Positions 47,441 to 57,910 of a DNA stretch of 64,000 bases are shown here, one piece after another. Source of the stretch: Gnetum montanum. Taxonomy: Eukaryota > Streptophyta > Gnetopsida > Gnetales > Gnetaceae. The stretch is from positions 1,008,109 to 1,072,108 of the forward strand of contig MNCI01003573.1 of the NCBI GenBank assembly GCA_015680685.1. The letters are read 5' to 3'. Below the pieces are notes generated by a model. The model was not told the origin of the DNA and did not search any database. It worked only from the letters and a program-made list of their open reading frames with translations. The first letter of the stretch is position 1, and each line of letters begins with the position of its first letter. The translations under genes were made by a program, and so were the position numbers.

Positions 47441-49923
47441 AATCTCCCCCATGACTAAGCATAAAGGTAGGACAAGATTTAATAAGTGGATTAGTCAGTT
47501 CCATGCATCTTTTAAATGGTTTTGCACTCTTATTTCCAAGCCACTAGGTGTCTTCTAATTTAGTGGTTACTATGTAGATTGGTTTTTGCTCACATAGTTA
47601 TTTTTGGACTTTATGATGGGTTGGTATAGGGGTTGTGTTAATATTTCAAACTTATAGCCCATAATTACATCCTTTATCATTATTAATGATGCAAGGAGGT
47701 TTTTGTCTCTCCATAGTGATAAGTTCATCATTTCCATCTTGTGTTGAAGTGGTGATGGTTTTTGGCATTTTTGTATGATCAGGAGACATCATTTTCGTGA
47801 GGAAGGATGTTGCACCATCTTGGCCTCATGTGGGTTTCCATGCATCAATAGGTCTACAAGTTTTATGCTTGTGTGAGGAAATTTCCCTAAAGAAAGGAAA
47901 TTTTATAGGTTGTGGTTGAGATCTACTAGCATTATCATTTCTATGTATATTCACAATGCAAGTGGCATTCTTTCATTGATGTTGTGGTGCCAAACCTTCT
48001 TGTGTTGTTGGAGGTGACATATGATGGAATGAAGTATGAGAATATTGAGAATATGATGGAGGATGAGAGGCATGAGGTGGTGATCCCATAGAAGATGTTG
48101 CGGGTTGATGATATTTAAGAGAGTGATAGTAGTGATTTAAGGTAGAGGAAGTACAACTAGTTGGGGAAACAAGTTTTTGAATGAAATATCTATATGAGTC
48201 TGGCTGCCAATAAGGGTAGTGCTAGTTTGATGATGGCCTCCCCCATGACTATGGATGTGTCCATTGTGTTTGATAGTAGTTTTGAGGCTAATAAGAAGTT
48301 CCACTAGGATAGCATGATAGATTGTAGGATTTTCTATAATTACCTTCTAAGTAAGATAATTTCCTAGGGATTTACTTTTTTATGAACCTAGGATTCAAAT
48401 AAAAAGTCCAATACTCATGTAGATGTAACATAATTGGACAATAGCCCTTTAGATGATCATGTAGGCAAATGTCACATCCATTGTCCTCTTCTATGATTGA
48501 GTCTATAGTCTCTTCTTCTACAACTATTTTTCCTTTTTTACAATAAGTGTTTCTAGTTGTTTCATGGTTCCTTTTCCTCTTCTTATTTTAATCACTTGAT
48601 TATTTTTGCATTACTATCTCCTCTATGGTTTTCATGTAAGTTGTAACTTTGTCATTCATGAACTCCCACATCTTATCTAGCCTTGCTTCAAGCTCATTGA
48701 TAGACTTTTGTATTCACAAGGTTTGTTGTGATCATCTCACTGAGAGCTACCTCTTTTTCCTCATCATAGATATGAACCATTTTCTTTTAAAGAGTTGGAT
48801 CCCAATTATACTTTACATTATGTCATTTATGTAGCTCTCCTTCTTCTTTTGACACCCGCTCAATTAGCCTTTTTATCTAATGGGATTTTAATTCGTATAA
48901 CTAACCTTGGGCATAAACCCCAAGGGTATCTCTCATTTGATTAAGAAGCCCATCTATGATGTGGAAAAGTTGCTCTTTTTGAGAGAAATCACGGCTGTGA
49001 CATCTATGTAGTAGCAAATAGTATCTATCCAAGGCCACATCCAAGGGTTCATGATTTTCTTACTTTCACTCTTGGATTTGTTTTCTTAGGTTGGATACTC
49101 TCACATAGGTTTGGTATTTTTTTGTTAAAGATATCTAGCATTATGGACCACCGATGGATGGGAATCTAGTTCCAATGATCTATACCAACTTTCAACTTCA
49201 TCTATTAGTATCCTAGGGAATAGCTTAAGCTTTTTCCACTTATGTTCAATATTTTGCAATGAATAGGCATCATGAAGGGCTTGTAAGTGATGTTTTGGAT
49301 CAAAATTATAGCCTTCCATAAATTTAGAAATGTGGTCCATATCAAGCCATTTGATATGGCCATCCCTTTAATGCCTTTTGGGTATTTCAACTACCTCCCT
49401 AATCTGTGTTACACTCCTAGTAGCCAACAGTGGTTCATCTTCATCAAACATTTTATGGTGAGAATCTATATTTTTATTGTCTGATATTGATGATCTTTCC
49501 TATGCTCACTTTGATGTCTTTGATCTTTTCCTTAGGTTCTATTTTTATCATCATCTTGACCCCTTAGTGGAGCTCTATCTCTATACCTATGTTCATCTTC
49601 ATTAGAACTAGAAGTTGAAGAGGAAGAGGAAGATGAGAAACTAGGATAATCGTCATGGCTTCTATATCTTCCTCCCATGGTCCCTTAATTTATCTTTTCT
49701 AGGATTAGAGTAGGTCCTAGGCCTTGAGCTCCTCCTTGTTCTAGGACTTTCTCCACTTCTCTAGGATTTTCTATACTAGTTGAACATAGCCCTTGTATGC
49801 AATAAGGGGTAAAACCCCTACTTGAGGTTTTTCACTCTAATTCTCTTTAGTATAGAACCTATTGTTTCTCCTATAAGTGTTTTCATCATATGATGCATTA
49901 TTGGTCCTATGTGAAGAAAACAT
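47441..49923 (-). pseudogene. gag of element 3
   Basis: ATG at 49,923 opens MFSSHRTNNASYDENTYRRN. Down the - strand follow a Ser/Arg/Glu-rich part, then the retrotransposon gag domain at about 49,400-49,125 (DMDHISKFMEGYNFDPKHHL, LHDAYSLQNIEHKWKKLKLF, DEVESWYRSLELDS), a helical part starting YNWDP (about 48,870) and a Tyr/Gln-rich C-terminal part (about 48,300-48,040) homologous to 17,650-17,900 of element 1. Stops and shifts are frequent. The stretch 47,440-48,000 has a Pro/Thr-rich tail but no D-x-G loop and no G-R-x-W-L motif. Protease is therefore absent, unlike element 1. Confidence 0.8.
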
Positions 49924-50034
49924 GTTTTTAACATGTGTGACTTAAAATAAAATATTAATATTTTCTAAAAGATAAATTGTTAATACTTTTACAATGATTG
50001 TTTATAATATAACTAATCAAGATAACTAGTACCA

Positions 50035-50052
50035 TCCCTGGCAACAATGCCA
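50035..50052 (-). other. Primer binding site of element 3 (tRNA-Asp type, CpG-decayed)
   Basis: The - strand reads TGGCATTGTTGCCAGGGA, one base from the LTR, against TGGCGCCGTTGCCGGGGA expected for tRNA-Asp. Most differences are at former CpG dinucleotides (CG to TG or CA), the mark of methylation decay. Confidence 0.75.
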
Positions 50053-50053
50053 A

Positions 50054-51013
50054 TGATGAGTGGTTGATACCCCCTATGTCCAACCATACAAATCACAAGC
50101 ATTCATACATGATCTGGTTTAATTCCATAGATGGGACTAATTGTACATCTAAATCATTAATCATTGATCATAGTTCACTATCTTCCCAATTGGACTAGTG
50201 GTAGCTTTGTCACATATGGTTTAGTCCAAAGTGAGGCATATGATTGTTGATGTTATTTTTGTCTTATGCTAATCTTAACAATAAGAGAGGAATTAATTAT
50301 TTAATCCAATTAACAACCTAAAGATAAAGTCTAAACTAGCCTACAAGTGATGAGTGTCCATTCCTAGCTTGTACACATCCTAAACCCATGTATCCACTAG
50401 TAGGATTGCCAAGTGTTATGCTACTAGGTGAACCAAGTAATAGCACTATTGGGATTACTAAACAAATATGTGTTTACGCTCAAAACTAGTCATGCTAATT
50501 CTACCAATTCATTAATATTCATGGAAATGTAAATATTAACTAAGTACATGGAATATAAATTACATTAAAAGTAAATTTAATCTAATTCAAAGTATTGTAA
50601 TAAAAAAGAATCAATCTTGATCTTATTGTAGTTCATAGCTTGTGTCTAGGTACAATGCCACTCAAATAAGACATCATAAAACTGACTCAAATATACACTG
50701 CGAGCACTCACTAACTGTTTTCTAAAATCATAAAATGAAACTACAAGAGTATAGCTAAAAAATAACCAAAAGATGATAAATACATGGCAAGAGCACGTGT
50801 ATTTATAAGTGGAGGCAGGAAGCCATGTCAATGGATACTCATTAGTATAGCAAACCTAGGTCGATGTGGTCACATTGAGGCATCTAGGTTGAAGTAGATG
50901 CATCAAGGTAGCTACATCATTAGGCCTTCATTGAGGTAGCTATGTTGATGTGGCTATGTTGACACAACTGCATTGATGTGATCCTATTGACATAGCTAAA
51001 TGATGCTTCATCA
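50054..51013 (-). repeat. 5' LTR of element 3
   Basis: About 960 bp, partner of 44,273-45,212. TATA box on the - strand at 50,800-50,807 with a G-box CACGTG directly beside it (50,795-50,800). The U3 minisatellite is at about 50,830-51,000. Confidence 0.87.
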
Positions 51014-51037
51014 ACTAACACTAATGTTAGTGTTAGT
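51014..51037. repeat. Near-perfect palindrome at the outer border of element 3
   Basis: ACTAACACTAA, TG, TTAGTGTTAGT: two perfect 11-bp arms with a 2-bp centre, starting at the first base after the LTR. A second palindrome, CTAATACTAA, TC, TTAGTATTAG, is at 51,227-51,248. Confidence 0.85.
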
Positions 51038-53104
51038 TATACTTAGCAAAATGTTTTCCACTTCATCCATGTTAAGGTTTTAGACTTTTAGGACCTTGTT
51101 TAATGTCTGAATTGATGTTGAATGTTCTTGAGATAATGGTAAGGAGTTTGAGAAGCCAAGGAAAGGTGTAAAATGATTAGCCTAAATGTTAATTATGTAA
51201 ATTTCCAATTTTCCAACTTGCTCATTCTAATACTAATCTTAGTATTAGTGTCAACATTAGCTAGGAAGTTAGAAAAAATTTTCATAGTTTTTTAAGTTGA
51301 AAATTCTAACTCCATGGATGCCCAAACTAATCTTTAAATGATCCATAATGATGTTTTTTTGGATGCTAAAAAGCCTCAAAATTTGTGAAATGCTACAAAT
51401 CAGAGCTATGAATGGCCATGAAGGTGCCAAAGATCATGATGGGACTATTGAGGTTGATGCTAATACAAGCATCAAGGTCAGCATCAGAGTTGAAAAAACT
51501 TCAATTCTAGAGTCCCAAGGTGAAACTACCAGGATTTCTAGATTTGAACTCTATGATGTCATGTATGCTCCAAGTGAGTTTTCTAGGATCTCATAGGATC
51601 CAATTTGAAGTTAAAATATAGTTTTAGAGTAGGTGAAATGGATAGGATGATCCAATATTATAGCTAACATGGAATTTTCATTAGCTCCAACACTTAGAAA
51701 AATTTTAATTTCCAAAATTTTATAGGATCACTAAGAAGTCAATTCATAAGATGGGTTATGAACTTGAATGATTCCTAGAGGCCTCCATGAGATGGAAAAG
51801 TATCCCATGATGTTGCTTATGGAAAGTTGGTTACTCAAACTTTAGTGAAATAGTGTAAGAACCATACTTGGTCATGAACACTGATAAATTGAAATAGTGG
51901 GCATAACAAAATGCTTTCTCTCAATATTATCAATCCATATAGAAACTTTGAAGATATTATGACCTATTTTTTCAAAAGTATTAGTAAAGGTTTATAATGC
52001 CTTATTCATGATAGTTGTAAAATAATCTCAAATTGAACTATATTAAGAGAGATGTGATCTAGCGCCCTATGGTATGGATGTACTAGATGTATTTCCATGG
52101 ATACTTTGCTTCTCTACATATTCTACTATTTACTTATTATAATAGATGATAGGCATGTTAGAGATGTTAATGTCCTCATTTTCAAGAATTAGGCCAATAA
52201 ACAATGGATATTCAAATGTATGAGTCTTATACTGATTTATCATAATTTTCTTGTAAATGACATCCAAAATTCAACTAATAGGTCATCAATACTTGATATG
52301 AAAGAAAGTAATCATAACTCCTACATTTTACAATAATATTGTAGTAATGCTAAGACATAAGGTATAAGAATTTACAATGATATCATCTATGTACATCTTC
52401 CTTTTCAAGCTGTACTTAAGATCTCTAAGAAAACTATTAAAAAATATTTCTTGATCATAACCAAAATAGATTTGAGAAATTCTCATTAAGAGAGTCTACT
52501 CATAGTTTAGGTGTACTTGTAGCATTGAACTCTAGTAATCAATTTATTATGTCAAAAGAAACAATAGTAATAGTACTACTAACTAAGATATTAAAAGTAC
52601 CAATCTCAACATTCATTTCATAAATATTACAAAAGTGCTTATGAATCATAATATTAAGTATGGAAGCAAAAAGACTTACAATGAATGATATTCATTACAT
52701 CAAAGTAAGACTAAATATGTGATTTTCTTTAAGGCTTAAATCAAGTACTTTCTTAACAATAATAGATACTCTTTGCTAAGATTCATACCTTTTCTTTGTT
52801 GCCTTTGATCTAAAGAAGGTTTTGTATAGTACATGCTATTAATATGAAGAAGAATTCTTTTTACTTTTACTTCCCTTCTTCTAGATCTTTTGCTCTAGAA
52901 TATCTTGGTGCTTTCCATCAAGTGAGTCATGATCTTTGCTTCTCCTAAGTCCCTACTCTTTCTCACTTTATATAATGCTAGAAATCTTCTATTTAAGTAC
53001 AAATGAGGAATTTAAGGATGTTTAGGACTTTTGTACTTGCACCTTAGTAGGAAATTTTTGTTTTTAAATATTTTTTCCATTTATATAGTTGGGATATTTC
53101 TACT
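51038..53104. other. AT-rich stretch, no gene recognised
   Basis: Contains the second palindrome and a part that resembles 43.6-44.2 kb (probably leader of element F). The short open frame at 51,348-51,596 has no known motif. Nothing on either strand between 51.9 and 53.1 kb could be identified. Confidence 0.3.
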
Positions 53105-53905
53105 ATTATTATGGTGAAGTAACAAAAGATATACAAGATGAAATCCCTTAGTGTATGCTCTTCCCAGATGAAATTATATTAGTGAATACATCTCAAGAAA
53201 ATATTGCTAGTAAAATGGAGAAGTGGAATCATGCTCTAGAATCAAAAATCTTAAAATTTAGCAAAATTAAGGTAGAATATATAGAATGCAATTCTAATAA
53301 CATAAACAGTGGTGAAATAGAAGTCATTATTCAAGGCAAAAGAGTTTCTCATTGCAAATAGTTTAGATACCTAGGATTAATCCTCTAATTAGATGGTAAA
53401 ATTAATAAAGATATTAGAAAGATAATTGAGGTAGAATTTTAAAAATGAAGACATGCTAGTGATGTTTTATGTAATATAAGAATACCAATAAAATTAAAGA
53501 TGAAATTTTACACGATAAAAATTATGCTTGTTATTTTATATGGTACTAAATGTTCGATAGTACAAATGAGGCATGACCAAAAACTCAATATGGTAGAAAT
53601 TCAAATTCTTTAATAGATTTTGAATATTACTAGAAGAGATAAACTACATAATATAAACATTAGAGGAAGACTTGGAGTAGCTTCTATTTTAGATAAGCTA
53701 CAAGAATGGTAGCTTAGATGATTTAGACATGTGTAAAGAAGATTAGACAATAAGACTATATGTAAAGGTTGCCACATCAATATTTTAGGAAAGATATCAA
53801 AAGGAAGACCAAAAAGGACATAGAAAAAAATGACCAAAGATGATTTGAAGAAACTAAAAATAAATAAAGATCTAGCTCTTTATAGAGGTGAATGTAAAAA
53901 ATGAC
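53105..53905 (+). pseudogene. 3' part of a LINE (non-LTR retrotransposon RT, C-terminal half)
   Basis: The + frame gives EVTKDIQDEIP, stop, CMLFPDEIILVNTSQE, where LINE RTs have CMLFADDIVLV (the catalytic ADD is PDE here). It continues KMEKWNHALESKILKFSKIK, FRYLGLIL, KINKDIRK, RHASDVLCNIRIPIKLKMKF, YGTKC, EIQIL, RRDKLHNINIRGRLGVASIL, DKLQEW, FRHV, RRLDN, GRPKRT, a sequence familiar from plant LINE RT ends. Seven or more stops. Truncated at the 5' side near 53,105, with no poly(A) at the 3' side; it passes straight into exon sequence of the element D antisense gene. Confidence 0.85.
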
Positions 53906-56156
53906 ATTGAGAAAGAGTGGACCATGAAGAAGGTCCTAACCAAGGGCTTCCAATTCAACTGGGCTACTCATCTAGTTTCTGGGTTGTAGAGTGAAATTCT
54001 AAAGCTTTGAGAAAATCTTACAATGAAATGCCATGTGCATTTTATATTTTTTGCAGCTTATGTATGAAGGTTTGTAGAATTCCTTGTAGTGAAGAAGGAT
54101 GAGTGATGGCTGACTTAGGACTCATCCAATATCACTAAGCCTTGGATAAGGTGCCTTGTTTAGACCATGCATGCTTAAGACCCACTGAAGAGTGTGGGTA
54201 AATTTTTATCTATCACCACCAAAGGCTTTGATGGGAAATGTTGGACATCCCCTGATGTTGAACAAGAGAATGTGGAAAATGCAAAAAAGTTGCTTGCCAA
54301 AGCTAAGGATTCAACTAGAAAAAAACTTAAGAGGCCTTTGCTTGATGAGAAAATGCCAGTTGTAGAGGATCCCTTGAAGAGGAGATTGATCATTAAGCTC
54401 AATTGGGTGCAAGATAGGATTAGAGGTACATTCTATTTATTTTATTTTATTTTATTTTATTTTGTCTTTGAAGTTATATTTTAAGTTATGGTTTTGGTGA
54501 AGTAGATAAAATGTATTAACTTGTTCTACGGTTCATGGTTGTTGTTGTTGTAGACTAGCAACAAAAGCAAGAGGCCACCACAATGTAAACAACAACTAAG
54601 GTAGAACAAAGGCATCAAGAGGAGGCTACAATAGCAATGGCAATAGTTGATGCAAAATGAGGGTGTCAAGAGGAGGAATCATTACAACATCATGAGGATG
54701 AGGGTTTATCCCATCCTCCCATGGATAATTTTGATGCCTTGTTTAGGGACTCACAACTAGGTGAACCTCCTACTATCACACCAAAGGATCTTTTAGGTAC
54801 TTATAATTTTTAGTTTTAAGCATTGTTATTATTTTTGACCATGGTCATTAGTTGTTGATTGCCTATTATGCTTGTTATAGCTCTAAAGCCTCAGGCTAAT
54901 GCTTCCACTTCCACCTTCTGCATGCAACCATGGGTGGATACCCCTAATAAGATTGAATTCATGCAAGGTGTAGCTAATATATTATCAACTAGTTACACCA
55001 AATAGTTCCAAAAGTTGGTAAGATTTCTAACTCATTTTATCTTTTTTGTTTACTTGCTTTTCAGTTCTTTATTTGGTTTTTTCATGGTTATGTAATTTTT
55101 GTTATTTTTCATCTTTTAGTTATTAACTAGTTTTACATGCCTAATTTTGTTATTTTTTGATTTTTTTATAGTGCCTAAGTTGAGATGGGATCCAAACCAA
55201 GCTATAGAGATTGATGCATTACCTACTCTACCTATTGATGTAGAGAATGTTCCACATAAGTTGTATTAAGGTGCCACTTCGTGTGCACTCTCATGTGCAA
55301 AATCTTTATGGGAATGCCAATACTCCAATGAGTTCCTATGGAAAAAGCTATGGCATTAAGGTGGGAGAACAAGCAACTAACCGAGGAGGTAAAGGATCTC
55401 AAGGATCACATGGAGTTGGTGGAGGTCCAAGTGACCAATAGGGACTCCTTGTGTACTAAGAAGATAACTTAGGCCTACTACTGGAATGCTATTCATGGCA
55501 AAGTTTTCCTTGCCAAAGATAAAATAGAATAGAAGCTTCAAATTCATCTAACAAACCACAAGGTTGATGAAGGAAATGACTATTGCACTTGGGTTCTTAA
55601 GTGGGGTTGAGCACAAAAGGATCATAAAAGGCAATACAAGGCTAAGCAAGATGCCTACCTCAAGTGGTTGCAAGATGAATCTATAGAACAATACTAATTA
55701 GAATTGTTCATGAAGGGGATCAATATGGAGGAAGTTTATAAGTTATTTGTAGACAATTTGATTATGGATGACACCCCTATTCATCAAATGACTATTACCT
55801 CAAGTAAGGTAACCACTGCCACCTTCTCACATGAGCCCCCCACATGAAGCAACATCAACGAGAGCATGATCCTTACTAGTGTTAATCCTGGGAATGTAGA
55901 CTGGGCCAACATGATTGAAGACCAACTCCTCCACCATATAGAGGCTAGTCTTCAGACCTTCCCTATGGAATATGCTACTCAATAACCCTCTCAAATTTTT
56001 CTATTTCATCTTTGCTATGGTTTATTTTATTACTTAAGTTGTTTGTTGATTACTGATTGGTCTTGTATTGTCAGATTATAGGCATCAAGTGATACTGGTG
56101 GCTCTAATAATGAGGGTGGGAATGACCCTCCACCTGCTCCTCCAAATGCCTCCTAG
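53906..56156 (+). pseudogene. Antisense gene of element D, exons 4-8
   Basis: Homologue of the gene at 24,895-29,290, again opposite to gag and protease of its element. First exon (to 54,425): EWTMKKVL, LVSGL with SEILKL, RFVEFLVVKKDE (54,069-54,104; GFVEFLVVQED in element 2), KPWIRCLV (RPWIRQIL), DPLKSVGKFLSITTKGFDGK. The intron carries (TTTTA)n. Next exons are 54,554-54,796 (acidic), 54,881-55,017 (WVDTPNKIEFMQGVAN; WAEIPDKFMFVQGLVD in element 2), 55,172-55,994 (LRWDPNQAIEIDALPTL, SLWECQ, EEVKDLKD, ending PSQ as in element 2) and 56,075-56,156 (ASSDTGGSNNEGGNDPPPAP, TAG). Introns are GT-AG except that the last donor is now AT. Exons 1-3 are missing: the LINE fragment joins here. Confidence 0.85.
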
Positions 56157-57110
56157 CATCACCCACTATCTATTTTTAGCTATTTCATTGATGATTCTTG
56201 ATGTCAACTTTGATGTTGTTATGGCTATTGTTAGCCAAGTATTCAGTTGTGGATGGTTTCATTATTTATTATTTATTGTTTAAAAATTCTGACACATCAT
56301 GTGGCCATGGTTATTATGTTGTAAACATTTTAAATTTAAGTCTTAATTTTCATTTTGGTTATATCATTCTAGCATTATGGTCTTATTATGGTTTTATGTT
56401 ATAATGACGGTTTTAAGGCTACGTTGGCTATCTTAGCTACAATGTAATAAAGGGTTGAAATAGCTAGGTAATAAGTCTATAAGCTAAATCAAAAAATAAG
56501 TTATAATAGCATTTGCCAATTTTAGGTCATGGTGGATCACATGGTAGTTGCTAGTTTTATGCCAGGGTGGGCCCTCATGTTTTTTGCCAGTTTAAGGCCT
56601 TAGTGGATCATCACAATAAAGAAAAACATGAAAAGTTTTATGGATTTTTTTTCAAGTATTAAAATTTTTATAATTCTTTTTATTTTTAATAAAAAGAAAA
56701 TAAAATGCTTCAAAAGTAAAAATGCAAAGCCAAAGTAAACTCTAAGCTATATGCAAATCTAACTTTAACATAAAACAAAAGTAAAATATAACCTAGGCTA
56801 AAAGGTTATAAGTACATATGGTTACATGGCCATGGGTGCATGGGGTAGGAGGGCTAGGGTACATATCACTTGTGCATATGTTTCCTAATCTTTGAGAGAT
56901 TAGGAAATGTGTATAATCTATGTTGCACAAGCTTGTATTCCCCATCCCCTTTGCTAATGATGTTAAAGGGGATCTCCTCCCACAGTGCGTCAATGGGTTC
57001 ATCATTTTTTGTCTTGGCCTCTTTTTCCACCTCAGGCTCTTTAATTTTCTTGCTAATGATAAGAGTTTCTTCCTAAAACTCTACTTCAAACCCCTATTCT
57101 ATATCAATGT
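56157..57110 (-). repeat. Element D spacer with inverted copies of the AAACTAGC repeats
   Basis: On the - strand, 56,610-56,510 reads GATCCACTAAGGCCTTAAAC, TGGCA..., CCACCCTGGCATAAAACTAG, CAACTACC..., CCACCATGACCTAAAATTGG: three or four degenerate units of the same repeat that follows protease in element 2, in the same place. The rest is AT-rich without gene. Confidence 0.7.
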
Positions 57111-57910
57111 TGTTAACAACTAGGGGTATCGCACTATTGCTATGAATGATTATTTCACCTCCATCATAAGGTAGGTAAATTTCTTGATGGATAGGTGAAG
57201 ACACAGCTTGTAATTGAGCCAACCAAGGCCTCCCCATGATAAGGTTGAATCTTGGTATTTCCTATAGCTCCAAGAATTTTTTTGTTATGGGGAATTATTC
57301 CTCGGCCACAAAATCTAGATAGATGGAGCCTTTGACAACAACTCGTGATCCATTTAAGGATTTAAGGATTGAAGTCACTGTGTATTACATTTTCTTGTCA
57401 AGCATAAACACTCAACAATGGTATAATATATAATGTTTGTTACTCCCCCATCATCTACATGCACCCTATGGACTTCATATTATCAAGCCCTTATCATTAT
57501 AAAGAGGGATGTCTTGGTCACCTCACTATTTTGGGGATTTGTCTTGATTTCACTGTCATGAAACACTAATGATGTTGACCTTCCTTTCCTAGGTGAAGAA
57601 GGAATCATCACTGCATGGATGGATTCTTAGTTAGCAAGGATGTCCTTGCTAATGGGGATGGAGGTCAAAATTTTAACTAGTGCTTCACAATGTGTATGAG
57701 ACATCATGACTAGGTCATACAGGCTTAAGGTTGTATTTTTCTATTTCAAAGACTACTTAACCTATTCCATTGCATTTAGGAAATCCTTGTTGTTGGTTAC
57801 AAGTCTTGCATTCTTATTATTTTGTACTTCCTTCATGCATCCCAAAACATGGACGTTGTGGTTAGGTTGTTATGGCTTGAACACTTTCCCTTTCTCTTAG
57901 GACCTAGGGT
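57111..57910 (-). pseudogene. Aspartic protease and linker of element D
   Basis: The - strand holds KNTTLSLYDLVMMSHTHCEA (about 57,745-57,685), VHVDDGGVTNIIYYTIVE (about 57,470-57,415) as active-site loop, and FNLIMGRPWLAQLQAVSS, PIHQEIYLPYDGGEIII (about 57,250-57,150). These match element 2 (NATLSLYDLIM, VHIDDGVATNVIPFPIVD, FNLILGRSWLAQLRVVSS, PIHQEIHLPY). Several stops and shifts. Confidence 0.85.

Larger units (their letters stand above)
44273..51013 (-). mobile_element. Element 3: gag-only LTR retrotransposon related to element 1
   Basis: LTRs 44,273-45,212 and 50,054-51,013 face the same way and start TGATGAGTGG, as in element 1. The PBS is beside the right LTR, so it reads on the - strand. 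Flanks ATTGA (44,268-44,272) and ACTAA (51,014-51,018) could be a target duplication with two transitions. Inside are gag and about 2.3 kb of non-coding DNA shared with element 1. There is no protease, RT or integrase. Non-autonomous elements with gag alone (TR-GAG type) are known in plants; this fits that description. Confidence 0.9.

Noticed and set aside
44268-51018. ATTGA/ACTAA as a certain target duplication of element 3
   Set aside because: Two of five bases differ and the left LTR end is altered, so it is given only as possible.
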